Assembly: GCA_936440205.1 (NCBI GenBank)
Contig: OW387147.1
Location: 36,543,629-36,607,628, forward strand
Reading direction: 5' to 3'
Length of the DNA stretch: 64,000 nt
Source of the DNA: Lepidonotus clava
Taxonomy: Eukaryota > Annelida > Polychaeta > Phyllodocida > Polynoidae
Shown piece by piece: positions 22,751 through 36,290 of the stretch (position 1 is its first letter; the number at the start of each line of letters is the position of its first letter). Under the pieces are notes generated by a model. The model did no database searches and was not told the DNA's origin. It was given only the letters and a program-made list of their open reading frames with translations. Made by a program: the position numbers and the translations under genes.

Positions 22751-24315
22751 TTCTATGGATATTATAGGTATAGATCTAGCTTTTACTTGTAAGCCTACTG
22801 TTCCATATCATGGTAGTTCTATAAATAGATGCACAATATTTTAGGATCGCACTGGAAGTCATCATCTATCAACGTCATTGCCTTTAATAATTTATGACCC
22901 CAAAAAAACAGGAACAAAGAAAGAAAAAACAGCCCAATTGTTGCCCAGTATCTATATCCGCACCCCTCTCCACTTTGGGTCCCAATGAGTCCAGGACCAA
23001 TGGATACCGCGTGTGTGTGTACATTAACTGGTTGACCGGTCATTGGTGCGGGCACATTGTTTGTGGGACTCACTATCAACCATGTCATCGTCATCATCAT
23101 CACGTGTACGAATATAGGTTACTGTCACAGCCGGCAGGGGCAGCGCACCCCATAGTGTATCAATACACAAATACACCCACTGTTGGTGGGAGTACTCTAT
23201 TGTTGACTTTGAATTTGTTTATAGTGGATGAAAAGACTCTTTGTTAAAACAGGCACTCTATATCGCTTTGTAAATGCAGGATAGCAATTTCAGAGTAATA
23301 TTGGATGGTGCTTAATTGTGTTTGATTCATACTATAATAGCGTGGTTTTAGACGGGAGCCTTATTAATGGTGTTGAAACACGTGTTGCTATGAAAAAAAG
23401 GGTAGCTGCGAAAAAGGCCAGAATGCTCTAGTTAAAAACACAATTGAGGTCGCTTCACCTTGCCATTAACCTTTTGACAAGGACACTTCAACACCATTGA
23501 TTCACAGTAATGCATATTTTCACTACTTTACTTTTTCAATCGTGAATATCGGGCATACAATGTAATAGGTAGAATAATTATACCGTTGTATTATATTTAT
23601 ATCATAAATGATATGTGGACCCTAGCCAGATTGGGTGCGGGGGGTTCATACGAACTTCCCCCCCCCCCCTTTGAGGAACCCTCCTCTAATTTTTAATCTA
23701 AAATATGATACTAAATCTAAAAAATGCGTATTTTAGCCCTTTTATCTAAATAATGACCCCCACCACCCTTGAAAAAAGTACTAGTCAAAAAACGAACCCC
23801 CCTATGAGAAAAGCTGGCTACAGGCCTAAATATGGAGACAAGTTTTCAACTCTAATTGCCTTGTGTACTTTTTACCAGGCAAAGTACCCCCCCTTCTCCC
23901 CCCACCTCCAACCAGACATCCCCATGCAGTCACCAGCTGCTGCAGCTGATGATCATAACACACCAACTAACGGTACAACGTTCTAGGCCTGGGACATGTA
24001 AGGAGCTAACTACCCCATCACCCAGTGTCTCCTGTAAAGGGTCTCCTCCAGGTGAGTGGACTTTATCTCAGGGTACAAGGATAGACTGGTCAGCTACACG
24101 TCTTAATCAAGGGCCAACACGCTGGCCCTAACCCCCCAGCCTGAGGGTACAGAGATAGGCGCCCACTGGCACCCACTGAGGGGTACGGCCGGGGCTGAAC
24201 ACCCTATTAAGGGGTGGACTTAGATAGAACATGCCCAGTGTTGCCCACATCATCAAGGTTTACCCAGTTTTAGTCGCAGGACTGCATCGGATAACGTGAA
24301 AGAAGTTCTAATGAT
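22751..24315. other. non-coding, with C runs and low complexity
   Basis: It contains a C run at 23,660-23,670, a tcatcatcatcac microsatellite near 23,090 and C-rich text at 23,880-23,915. A decayed MITE may sit at 23,630-23,800. No gene is supported. Confidence 0.4.
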
Positions 24316-24428
24316 CAGTGGCGGATTTAGGGGGAGATGCGGGGGCGTCGGTGAGCCCGGAGGGTCGGTCGGAAATGTTTACAATAGAGTGCCCCCCCGC
24401 CTTTTGAAAATCTCTGGATCCGCCCCTG
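24316..24428. mobile_element. hAT-like MITE, CAGTGGC family
   Basis: CAGTGGCGGATTTAGGGGGA at the left and CTGGATCCGCCCCTG at the right are inverted, enclosing 113 bp. This is the shortest and clearest copy of the family in the window. Confidence 0.72.
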
Positions 24429-27322
24429 TTGTTGTAATTATGGATCATATGATTGCTATGGATCTGTGAGGTATTGTGATGATTAGTTTTTGTAAGATAC
24501 AGACGAAAATCGGCAGTCACAAAGAATCTGAATTGGAAGATTTCCGAAGAGAGAATTAAGCTTCAGTGAACCTAAATTTTGTTAAATGAATCTAAATAAC
24601 GTAGTGAGAAGTTGTAAACATTACAGAAAGAAATTTCCATTTCAAGTGTAATCGTTTTATATGAATCCATGGCCATAGATGCCAAAAAAAACTCAATGCT
24701 TCGTTCATAAAAGAGCTCAGACACGGTCTTACACTAGGTTCTCTGTAATTGGTCGTACTCAGCTCAACTCTCTTCATTTGCCGCTACACGCTAGCGTCCG
24801 ACTCTAGCTATACACCGACGGGTAATTGAAACAGAGGGTCGGGCCGCTCAGCCATTTACGTCGTTTTCTGGGGGGTATGTACTTTGTAAGGTTTTATGTA
24901 ATTAGGTTTTCCAAAATTTACCGAGGTTGAATTAAATGTATGTAATTCAATTTATTCATATCAAATTAGTATCTACCATGGTCCCCTCTAAAAGTTGTGA
25001 AGAAATTTGCTTCGTCGACCATGAGGTGATTCATGTAATGGTATGATAGCATTTAGATTTTTTTTATCCTGGTTATAAACAAAACACCATTGTGCTATTC
25101 GCTGGCAGTGCCCTTAGCTTGTATTATTTTCTCTGCTAAGCGAGTTAACATGATAATTTTCCCGTACATGCATTGTATCGCCGCATCACAAAACATCCTA
25201 AATCAGCGGCTATATATATATGGGCCCTTTTTATATATATAGTGAATAAAGCTTATCATGAAAGTGTACTTTTAATCGGTATAGCATCCACATGATGCCG
25301 ATAATGTACTGAAAAGCATCCTAGAGTGTTGTGGAAGTAATCGTCTTTTCGTATGTCAAGTGTACGATACCTGGGGGCTGTTCCACAAAATGTGTGGACA
25401 CAAGGACAATATTTTAATTCTGTTATGTCAGTACTAGTGACATTTCAGATGAGAAAACAAGTAGGGGCCTTTTTATCGAGTTTACAAATTTAACCATGAG
25501 ATATTATAGGTATCCTAACATAAGCTTATGTATTAAAACACCAAGTGAGTGGTCACAGGGTTTTCAGAGATGTGCCCTGCACACAGGGGCGGACAGTGGT
25601 TGGGATAGGACTCGTGGGGCTTGGATACCTACGGGGTTTCATTCCTAGAGGAATAGGGCAGCAAGGGTTGGGGGTATTGCTTGGACTGTGTCTGGGTTCG
25701 AGGTCTGGTTTCGGGCTTCTAACAGTCTTGTGTGACCAACCATTCTAGATGCAAGATGGGGGTGATGCCAGAAATATAAGGGTAGTAGTGTGCTGCCGGT
25801 CGCCCATGATCTTGTCTATAATGCTGATCCTATCCCTAACTCTAGCTCTCAGTCTGCTCATTCCCATTCTCATACGGTTGTGCATTCTTCCCCAATTTCT
25901 TCTAAGTCCAGCTTCACTCTTTCTCGGACCTCTATCTCTAGCTGCCCTAATATTCTAAGTCTTCTTGCAATTTGCCATACATTTTTTTTAAAAAAACACG
26001 TACACTAAATCTTAGCCCTAATGCCACCAATCATGTGACCTTCGATTTATCTAGTATGAGAATTATTATGAATTAGATGTTCTGTTGACTCGACTAGATC
26101 CGAGACTTTGATAGAATAAACAGATCAGAAAAAGTATCAGTTACATTGAACCAGAGAGAATTATACTATTCTAGAGTATAATTCTCTCTGATTGAACAGT
26201 CTCCGAAATATACCCGTGGGTAGAATCTGAAATAACCGAACCCAGAAATATTGATTCCATATTGAAATGCTGGTAGACATTGCTTCAGACCTTGCCAACA
26301 GGAACACATGTCATATCTACAATGTAAGGAGACTGTCATGTGACCCCGGAGTGGTGGTAGTGAGGGGCTTCGCCGACAGGGGTCACTGTGAAGCGGCCAT
26401 ATGCATAGACAGTCCCTCTTCTCCATATCAGCGTCTGTTGTCATGGAGACGTGTCAACCACGTGACCCAGCAAGAGGTATCCCCAAAGAGAGCCTTCAGC
26501 ATTAGCATATATGTTCATGAATATACCATGTTGTCGTTTTATTGATATATTCATTCTGTAATAACTATACCAATATACTCTGAAATACACGTTTCTGGGT
26601 GGAACAAATATTTTCCCTTAATATCTAGTATTTTCCAAGCAGACATTATGCGTTCGTCTCATTAATATGGTGTAAGGCCTAGGGCAACACCTCAGCCAGA
26701 AATGGGAATGTGTTTAATAGTCTTCTAGCAATTCAAAATTCTATTTCTTCGATGTATGATATTTGTTCTGTCGAGAATGCCACATTTCACATTGCACATC
26801 ATAAAAAGTGGCTGAAGATGCCCAGCTATATTTATAAGGTCATATATCCAATATTCTTTCTTCCAAAACAGAGGAATGTCTACTTATTCATACATGTTGT
26901 ACACTGAAGCAGAATGTGCTCGTAAAGTGGCATAAATTACATTACAGGTTCTCCTCATTCTTCCGATAAAAATGAATAATTGAAATGAACAAATTCTCGT
27001 TGGAATATGTAGTGCCTATTGAACTTGCATATGCATACTCAACTACTACACTATACGCATCTAATCCTTTTAATGATATGCCCTGTACAGATAATGTTAC
27101 ATTCAGAAAAATAAAAGATGGACACCATACTATACATGGTAATCACTACATCATTATATAATAAACACTAGATATTTTTTCAACCGATTTTGTGGGAATC
27201 CCAGATCAACATGATATACTTCTATATTCAATAGAGTTATATAGATCTTTAGTAAGGTTGACGGTAGATACACATATTGATGGGAACACATTGTATGTGG
27301 GACCATACATGATCACATAACT
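24429..27322. other. non-coding region with a small hairpin
   Basis: The arms cagagagaattatac (26,152-26,166) and gtataattctctctg (26,176-26,190) form a 15-bp stem. A balanced-composition block at 26,270-26,480 is open in one frame on each strand. It holds E-box-like cacgtg and catgtgac but has no recognised domain. A tatatatatatgggccc block lies near 25,210. Confidence 0.4.
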
Positions 27323-27565
27323 TTAGTTACGTGGACCAAACTGCATAGGGTCTATTGAGGTAAAATGCTGGTCATCCATCACGCTAACCGCCTTTTTGAT
27401 GCATCGGTAAACGTATGACCTTTCATCAACTTCTCTTGTACCATCATCAAGCTGGAGTGAGTGGTCATATTTACTTGGAACGAGTTTCATAAAGCAATTT
27501 GGGAATGTGTCGGAGGCAGTCAGGCCTTCAGAGCACCCGGACAGAAACGGCCCTGGAGGACCCAT
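27323..27565 (-). CDS. possible terminal exon or small ORF, unrecognised
   Basis: An 80-codon minus-strand frame ends in TAA. The C-terminal two thirds (LVPSKYDHSLQLDDGTREVD, then YVYRCIKKAVSVMDDQHF) look protein-like in composition, with two cysteines, and codon use is less AT-biased than the flanks. The frame is closed just before the first ATG, and I find no partner exon on the minus strand. It matches no family I know, and a chance open frame is quite possible. Confidence 0.25.
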   Translation of the reverse strand: MGPPGPFLSGCSEGLTASDTFPNCFMKLVPSKYDHSLQLDDGTREVDERSYVYRCIKKAVSVMDDQHFTSIDPMQFGPRN

Positions 27566-28601
27566 AACTTACCGCCAGCTGGGCCACTCCAGAGGTGTAT
27601 GGTAGTGGGAAGCTCTTGCTGTTTTTCATTTTACAGCATAGACAAAAAGGACAGGCAAAACATGCATAAGTACCTGACTGAGTGAAATATTGTTTTTTTA
27701 ACTTAATCACAAGATCTGAGAAAGCACACGCGGGTGGGAGGTCATAAAATAGGAATGAATGTCGGGACCGTAGCTAGAAATGTATGGTTAATGTTTGTGG
27801 ATACAAGCTTTCACCTTTTACAACGAATATCTGTAGATCTAGAGACTAATGTGCGGGGCAATAAATAATCGTGATCGATTGGATAGAAAAGGCAGATTAA
27901 AACAATAAATAGTTTAAAACAGAAATCCCTATATTGATGCGGGTTCGCTCGTTTTTATCTCCATGATAATCCATGAGGCAGATATGTATTTGCTATGAGG
28001 CAGCAGGCAATATCAACATACCAATGTCCAGCTCAAGTGCAAATACTCCTGAGAGCATTACACACCCGTGGGCCATTTAATATCCCAGGCATAGGCCCTA
28101 TATATATTACCTTGATATAGAAACCCAATTAATCAAATACATGTTGGGAAATTACTGAACAGCTATTTGGGGAACACTATAAATTGAATGTTTAAAGATT
28201 TTACACCCACCTTTTGAAAACATTATACCTACCACTCATCTATTTACATTAAGCAACTGACCATTGCTTCATTCTGGAACCATGATATTCACATAGATGT
28301 TCCTATCATACCCTCTGCGATGTGTCCATTAACTCTCTGCGACCACCCACACCTTCCATATCCCGGTCTCCTTCCAGCTCCATTTTTGTGTATTTTTCCG
28401 AGGCCCCAAGTCGCAGTGTTTCCACTGGCCATGTCCCCTACCCCTCCTCCCCGCCCACTTCCTCCATGGTGTGGCCCTGGCCCAGTGCCCGGATGTGGAT
28501 GTTGATTTCCCCTGGTGCCCGGTGTGTTTAGGCGTGGACAACAGGCGGTTAGGCGGTAATCAGCGGCGCGGCGCGATACGCATGACGCGTTGATGGATCA
28601 G

Positions 28602-28660
28602 GGCGGGGCGTAACGTGACGCGGGCCGGGCCGCGTCATCAATAACGATACGCGCCCCGCC
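28602..28660. repeat. CpG-dense imperfect inverted repeat
   Basis: ggcggggcg (28,602) pairs with cgccccgcc (28,652), and gtgacgcgg pairs with ccgcgtcat around a cgggc centre. The surrounding 28,540-28,660 is exceptionally rich in CpG for this AT-rich window. Confidence 0.7.
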
Positions 28661-31600
28661 AACATAGTGCAAAGGGTACAGTAGACGGATGTCCTTAAGC
28701 CTGGGCAGATATACCACCTTGGAATATGGGCATTAATGAATGCTGTAAGTTTGGGTCTGCGCAGTTCACTGATATACTAAAGTTACTTCATGATTAGCCT
28801 ATATCAATACAAGTGATAACAAGTGTCCCCTTGATGGTGAAAAACTATTCACCGAATAACTAATCACATGCGGCTTGTACTAATGTATAGGTAACCTTCT
28901 GTCTTAGGCAAGTCTAGGAGGGGCGTCAATCATATATTATATAGTTCAATCTTGACTTGAGAGAATACAATTACACTATTCATCAGAATTCAGATGAATG
29001 CAGAGACTGCAGCTTATATCTCAAAAGAGTGGCCTAGCTATTTCTCACTGGTTTATACTTGTTAGTAAGCTTTACGTATGACTTTCAAGACGTTGCGCCC
29101 AGCTCACTATTTACTCTATCAATTTATCTATTTGGACAGAGCCCTCTTCAACTCTAGCAGTGGCAGGTGTTGCACAGACACAATTCAGCATCCTCCTTAG
29201 ACCCATTTGACTAGAATCAATGCTTATTCATTCAGAAGTATAAATCTCATCAAATGACACTTCTGACGCTTCACGTAGATGAGAAATTCGTGTTTGAAGA
29301 TATATAGATTCGTAGAATTCGTACCTCTTTAAACATTAGCACTGGAGAGCAGCTGCTTCAGCTGTTATTATTGACTGCCATTTTACATTCCATGGCAAAC
29401 ATAGCTGTTACTTTATACCTGTAAACATACGCGGATAAAAGCACTTCAGGATCATTTCTCTGTCATCTAACCGGCATGCCTCCTTCTTTTCTTGAGTGAA
29501 TAGTTAGTGTGCAACATACGTTGCATAATCATGGTGCTGTGAATCTGATTGAATCCTTTAGACACTTTCGGTATATTGACATTTCCACAAGGTCTATATA
29601 CCATCAAAATGCTGGAACTACAACATAGTTGTTTTCAAAGGCATCATACCATAGGCCCTACTTTGCAAGTTTTTTGATAATCACATTCTAATATCTGATA
29701 TACAATTCGGAAAAATTGAACGCCGTGAAATCTCTTCCTGACTTAATTAACCGAACCAAAAGCTGACAAATTGATTTTCTGACATATACCAATATGGTAT
29801 TTATCAAGGTGGGGTGGAAAAGCCAGGATATATGCCAGGGCCTAAAGTTATTATTCCACCTGAAGATGGAAAATTCCTATGTTATAACGACCATATATCA
29901 CACGTTTACATTCCCTGTTAGTGCAGAGGGGGTGCCAGTTTGTCTAATCTTGTGTCTATATCACAGCATTGTCATAGTAAATTACACCAGTTATGGTATT
30001 AAGCCCGACGAAGCCCTATTTTCCAGGCTTTTATCTACGAGGAATACTACCCTTTCTGACATAAGACATACATGGGTGGTATTTCAAAGAATTTGCAACT
30101 TATCTCCATGACATTATTAAACATTTCTGATATGTACCGGAGTGGTCCTCTATCATATGCATACCAGATATAAATGTCACAGCATAATTACTGCCTATTG
30201 CATTTTCTCATGACATTATTGCAATGATAATTTGTAATGTCGCAGCGAACTATAGCTTATCCTTTTAAACTAATATGCTACACGATATATGAGAAGACTA
30301 CAACATGGCTACAATGTGGTCTTATCACATCAATATCGAAACTCAAGTCGTAAGGTGTAATAGGGACTTAAGACTCTAACCACCAATCCCCCGCCCTCTT
30401 GGGGCGGCTGTCCTTCTACGTCAGGAGTAGTTAGTGACCGGCATACCAGAGGCGCCCCCTGCTGACAAAAAGCATCCTGTCCTCCAGGTGAAGGATTGAG
30501 GGGACAAGGTGTGAACAGGCCTGACCAGGGGTGGATGAAAAGGTGGGTGAGAAGTTGGGTGAATGGGTGGGTGAATAGGGCCGTGAATGGGCGTTTAGGA
30601 GTCCCCAGCACGGGAAGATGGATAGCGGAGTGGAGGAGGGGACAACGTGCGGCGTATACCGTCCCGGGATGGGTCTGTAGGGGTGAGAGGTGGGTACGGG
30701 GGGACGTATAAACGGGCCGTAATGGACGTGGGAGGGGTAAGAAAAGGCCGGGGAACAAGGCCATCAAAGCCGTAATAAGGACATATAGACTGAGATGTGG
30801 CTTAAGGTCTGAGCCGGTCCGTGCTTAGCGCAATGATAATGGTGGATGGGTACCATGCGCAATGGGGTAAACAGCAAACGGACTTTCACAGTGTAGACAT
30901 AGCGGTGTAGAGTAATATAGATATTCTATTTTTAGAACATAAAAGATGTAGGATGTTTCATAAACACGCCACTGTCCTCTTGAATTTATAGTATGTACCA
31001 GCATACTCAATCATTTTTTGGAGGGGAACTTCAGTGAGCAGGCAATATTCCCAATGAAACTCCAGGATATAAACTTATATAGTTTTCATAATTAGTTTTT
31101 TTTAAATTTAATTACGTATTCACTACATGTAGCGTTGATATAAAACAATTCATGGAACAATGTGCAAAGTGATCCATTCACCGTCTGTTAGATCCTGAAA
31201 TAGCCGAGCCAGGCATACTGTACAGCGAAGTATATATTTCAAGCCCACATGGCAGGTTGTTGACGGTATATATATGCTTTGTATGGAAAGCAGACTGCAC
31301 ACTACATTGGGACAGGCCTATAAGATGCCTGACAAGCCTATGTAAAGTAGTTCCTCGGACAGGAAGCCAACAAACAAAAGACGGATGTGTGTGCTCATGC
31401 ATGTGTGTGGTGGATTCAGGAGCTGCAGTTTATCTGCCTCAGCAGTTTGGCCATACAAGTTTACATTACAATCTTTCCTTTGCCATATATCAATGTTCCT
31501 TGGACACATTAAGGCTTGGCTTTCAAATGGACTATGATATAACGTTTTTATTGAGAATGCGGTTGATGTGAGGCATTATATAAAGGCATACATCTGAAGT

Positions 31601-33863
31601 TGGCAGATCGTTTGTGGGGTAGGGTTACGATTTGATTCCCTCATTGAGTCATCAACAAAAGAATAATGTATAAAGGGATAATAAGGGAGTAAACTCTCAA
31701 CAAAAATGTCTTATACCTCAAGTATTTTCTAACTAAAATGCCGGATTTTGAGTTAACGAATTTAATTGGAATATGATTGAAAGAGGAGGGACATTTTAAG
31801 CAAAGTCACTAACCAAAACATCACACAAAAAAGACGAATTTAATTTGATTATATCCTATTAAAACTGGCTTTGAAATTAATGTGTGTGATGAGTCATAAA
31901 TTAACTTTTTTATTGAAAAGTTCTAAAGTGTTATTCAAATGCCCTGCACCTGACATTTTTGTAAATTGGGCCTTGTGGCTGTGTACAAAACTGGCGAATG
32001 CGCTTAATAAAGTGCAGTTTCTTCTAAGGGCAGCCTAGCCATGACAATTTTCATGAATTTGTTTAGCTTATTAGTTGTTTACAGACTTTATTAGCTAATA
32101 TTGATCAAGCAGATCGTGTCTTGGAGACAGAGTTTTCATATCATGGTGGCCATGGGTTTGTGGATGGGAAATTGATACCTAATGAAAGAAACATGTATCG
32201 CAACCCAAAATAATCCGATGAGGTAATTGCAATAAGACCCCAAGAAATCGGATCTGACTCGGCGTAATGCTCGTGATTACCCAACGAGGCGCCATTTAAA
32301 GGTTATTAATATTCAAAAGTAGTATTACTGTTTTTTTATCCATAAAAGGGATACAGTGTTTAGAACGAGCCACTAGTGCCGAATTTGGAGCCTACCGTTA
32401 CGACATTGCAGAGTGATGTTATTGTAAAACTATTGTTACTTCACTTCACTCAAACATCACGTCATTATAACATTCTGTATAAGTAAGGTCTCAACTTCAC
32501 TAAAATTACATCCTATTGCTTCCTATGATGGCGAGTCTCAACCTAACGAAAAGTAACGTAACTGTTCCGTTGACATTTAACAGACTAACCAAAATGTTAG
32601 GTTGTAGAAGGTGTCTGAGGCGTTGCAGCCCGACTGAAATACTGTTTCTTGCTATAACCTATACCTTCTATGTTGAGTGATTCCCCAACATCACCACTGT
32701 TCCCCATGATACCTCCCTACCCCCACCTCCATCTATCAGTGAGTGGGCCCAGCCCATTAGCCCCCTAAGTGATTGGTCACTCACTGATTGTCGGCCTCAA
32801 ACAGCGGCAAACATGGCGTCAATAGATAACGCCACTAGTTGTTCTCCTGTATGATGGAGTGACAATGCTCGAGCCTAGAGCTGATGACTCGAGTAGCAGG
32901 TAGCGGGAGGTATCGGGGGAATGGGGGGTTTGCCCAGACTCTGTGGGACAAATAGCACACTGGGCATTCCGATACAACAGCAGTAAAGGATAAGGCACTT
33001 GGCAAAACGTAATTAGTATCTTTAATCTTTGTGCGTACTGAAAGGGCTTACCGTAGGCTACCTTTAGCATGTTCAGTCTATATTTGGTCAATTCAAGAAA
33101 TTCCTTTTACATATCAGGTGGTTATTTATTTTGGCCATTTAGAAAAAAAAGTGGTTAGAATGTATGCAAAGTACACTTAACGCTGCACTTTTGATTAAAA
33201 CTAAATGATTACTTCATGACTGTTCTTTAAGGGGTCTAACAGTTGTATAAAACGAAACATAAGACTCGTCTAAAGATATATGCCACCTAACTGTTATAAA
33301 ACGAAGAGGACAGAAAATTCCTTTTGACTTAATTTAGGTTAATATCATTACCTTTAGCAAATGCAATTCTGTGAGATTCTGCTAATTACAAGCGGAACCA
33401 GTATAGAAAAAAAACAGGTTTTGCAGCAGTCATAGTAGTAATCTTTATGGTTTTCGTCTTTGTAAGAAGTATATGGAGTCTGGACTTTGTACCGGGCGAG
33501 ATGACCTTCTAAGGCAGCAGGAATGTGCCTAGTCACTTTATCGAGTTACTACATTATAATGCCCTTCAGGGAACGTCTTTGATGGGAAAGATCTATTTTA
33601 GGTCCTCATGTATCCCCAGACATATGGCGAATGTTACTAGGAGAATCTGCACATGGGAGTCTTTTGCTCGAGGCTTAGACATAAAATACTTTTCAAATCA
33701 GCAAGTACAGTAGATCTTTTCACTCCTTTCCATAATATCTATACAGGAAGCAAGTTTGACTTGCTAGCAGTCCTTGAATGTTGTTCTGCTGGTCTAGGGG
33801 AGAACATAGTTCTCCTTGCAATTTGCCCAAAGATATATAGGACTAGGACTATATAATCATATA

Positions 33864-33867
<4 letters not shown>

Positions 33868-33893
<26 letters not shown>
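33868..33893. repeat. (AT)n microsatellite
   Basis: An uninterrupted run of about 13 AT dinucleotides. No function is inferred. Confidence 0.9.
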
Positions 33894-33898
<5 letters not shown>

Positions 33899-34429
33899 GC
33901 AAATTTGTACATCCTTATTGGTCCTTTCATCGTCACACTTCGTATTATCTGACGCTTTCCGTATGTATCGGAACAGACACTGTTTTCTTGATGGTGCAGA
34001 AGAGGGGAGTATGTTCTAACTCTCCCATCAGAACCCAATAGTACCCAGTGGCCATAGCTGACCCCCTAGGACTCACAACCTTCTTTTAAAAGTCCCAAAG
34101 AGAAGAATCAAATTACCCTGAACGAAATACGCTCATACGTCACCAGGCCTAAACGGAACCATCCTGTCTGAGGAGTTCACAGTCCCAGATCTTTTAGATG
34201 TAATCCAGTAGCTCACACGGGTATACTGCCCTATTAAACCTACACAGTTGACTTTATGGCGATTATCTTGTTTTTATATTCTGATATTTACAAGGCACTT
34301 AATGTTCAGCTAATCAGCTGTTCTATTACATTGTCCTGGGGTATTGTACTACCATATATTGTTTAGTAAGAGACTATTATTCCTGGAGGTACCCCTTGCT
34401 GTTATGTAATAATGCAAATAGGAATCTTG

Positions 34430-34615
34430 AGTATTTCTGTGCATAGTGGACACAATGATATAAACACCCATAGCCTTTGGTAACTTGTAAACCACTTAAA
34501 GAGTAAGACACAGGTGACACAATGAATAACCCCTGTTCAATACTGGGCCAGTAGTCAAACCTGGGATCATTGGATGAGTGGACGAGAATTCTATGATTGA
34601 GCTAACTCTCCTACA
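34430..34615 (-). mobile_element. tRNA-derived SINE, copy 2
   Basis: On the minus strand the head reads ggagagttagctcaatcata (A box), then caggtttgactactgg (B box). The body ctctttaagtggtttacaag, then ttaccaaaggctatgggtgt, matches the copy at 18,237-18,425. It is diverged from that copy, so neither insertion is very recent. Confidence 0.72.
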
Positions 34616-35647
34616 ACTCTTTTCCTGCACTCTCCTCTATCTCTCCTTCTCTACGCTATACGCCTACAGGTGTTGGTGTAGCTACCAAAAAGACTCTGGT
34701 ACGTTCAGGAGCTACGTTAAAGTTGTGAAAAAAATGTAATTTTGTTGTAAAAATGGAATACGTCCTTATTTAGTCCATTGAGGCAAATCACACCTTATAG
34801 ATTCCCCTATGTATGCCCTTTAGATAGAAACTAAGTGCATTGGTTGTTTACAGAGAAAGATGGAATATCTCACAATTCAATTTTTGTGTGGTTATGGTGG
34901 TTTTAAAAATATAGCCATTACATATTAATTTGCTTATTTCCTCTATTATCACTGTCAATCGAGTTGTTATTCCTTGTTTGTGTATTCCTGGAGCCTCAGC
35001 CTACGGAGATAAAGGGCATAATATGGGAAATGTCTTTAAGAGTACCTGCTTTATAATTATAAAATCACGTGACTGCTGGACACTGGTAGCTCTCGTGACA
35101 GAGACCCAGAGACATCTTTTCAAGCTATACAATTGTTCAAAGAGTCTTTGGTATTGGCAATCAGCTTCATAATAAGATATCACGATAGTGTACCAACATT
35201 GGGTATCTGAAATAAACTCTGTAGTGCTCAGAGAATCACAATATAAATTGAATAGAACATGCATGACTGTAACCCGACACGCAAAGGACGTATGATAGTT
35301 TGCCTAAAAATAAAATCGAATTTGGAGCAGAATCAATGGTTTTCAAGCACGCATGCAACTTCAAAGTAGATCCACCAACAGGTACCCACGCCTAGACGGT
35401 TTCAGTAAAAGGACAAACTATTAAAAAGGAAGAAGCAAATACGCTATATTTTATATCTATGGACGAGATAAAACCATTTACCATGCAAATACATTGTATA
35501 CCATGCCAACCGAACATATTGTATCTGTAAATAAATTCATACGTCAATCATGCTCTTTGGAAATACTCCATTCCCAAGTTACAATGTATCTGTAGTCTTT
35601 AGATGAACCCATTATTACATTAACTATACGAATATAATGCATCCCAT
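34616..35647. other. non-coding flank left of the LTR element
   Basis: AT-rich and unique. A frame near 34,930-35,260 is open on both strands but has no splice sites or domain. The last bases, ccat (35,644-35,647), recur just beyond the right LTR. Confidence 0.5.
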
Positions 35648-36157
35648 TGTTAGATTAATAGGTCGAGATCCCCATAATTACATTGAGTCATTATTGGATT
35701 TATCATAGGTAACTCTATACATATCCATATATAATATAAGGGGGTTTACATTATAGGTATAAAGGGTTTTACAGCACAGATTTAGTTCTGGAAACTGTCA
35801 CCAGGTGCCTTCGGAGGCTTTCACACCTTTTCGGGGCCTGGCACTGGTCACATGACCAGTCACATGACCAGGTCTGCCTTGGGAGGCTTTTACACCTTTT
35901 CGGGGCCTGGCACCGGTCACATGACCAGTCACATGACCAGGCTTTCACAGGTGGCCCCAAGGGGGGGGGATAAAAGGCCCACAATTATTACATTCTGGGA
36001 GATTGGTTAGGAGAGCTATAGAGGGAAGACCTGCTACCATGCCTGCTGCTTGGGTGTCTACATGCTGTAGTGCCCAATAAACCTACATTATATTACTGCT
36101 GTTTCAACATGGTCTTCATTGCTGCCAACATGGGCAAACAGCCCTCTTAACCTTTCA
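35648..36157 (+). repeat. left LTR
   Basis: Carries a tandem pair of about 67-bp modules, each with two tcacatga palindromic E-box-like sites, a TATA-like gataaaagg near 35,969 and a poly(A) signal AATAAA at 36,076-36,081. This order (enhancer, TATA, poly-A signal) fits a U3-R-U5 layout. Confidence 0.93.
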
Positions 36158-36176
36158 CTGGTGGAGAACCCGGGTA
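36158..36176 (+). promoter_or_regulatory. candidate tRNA primer-binding site
   Basis: tggtggagaacccgggta begins one base after the LTR. Its complement ends in CCA and resembles the acceptor and T-stem end of a tRNA. Which tRNA it matches was not determined. Confidence 0.6.
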
Positions 36177-36290
36177 ATAGCAACATGCATGGTATTGGAG
36201 CAACAAGGAGTGGCCAGGAGTGGCCAGAAAACATCCATAGAGTTGCCAGGAGTGGCCCCCGCTCTGTGACAGCCTCTACATCTCGCTGAC

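Larger units (their letters stand above)
27566..34429. other. gene-poor region with scattered GC islands
   Basis: Notable are a CpG-dense inverted repeat at 28,602-28,660, a degenerate gtgggtgaatgg-type tandem at 30,525-30,600, a low-repeat block with homeodomain-like taattg cores at 32,040-32,320 and an (AT)n run at 33,868-33,893. No frame has splice or domain support. Confidence 0.4.

Noticed and set aside
26166-26545. Overlapping open frames on both strands
   Set aside because: Both are under 95 codons, neither has splice partners or a domain, and one ends at a hairpin. They are noted only as balanced-composition DNA.
31404-31430. VVDSGAAV peptide resembling an aspartic protease active site
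   Set aside because: Only a four-residue core matches. No other protease or retroelement parts lie around it, so chance is the better explanation.
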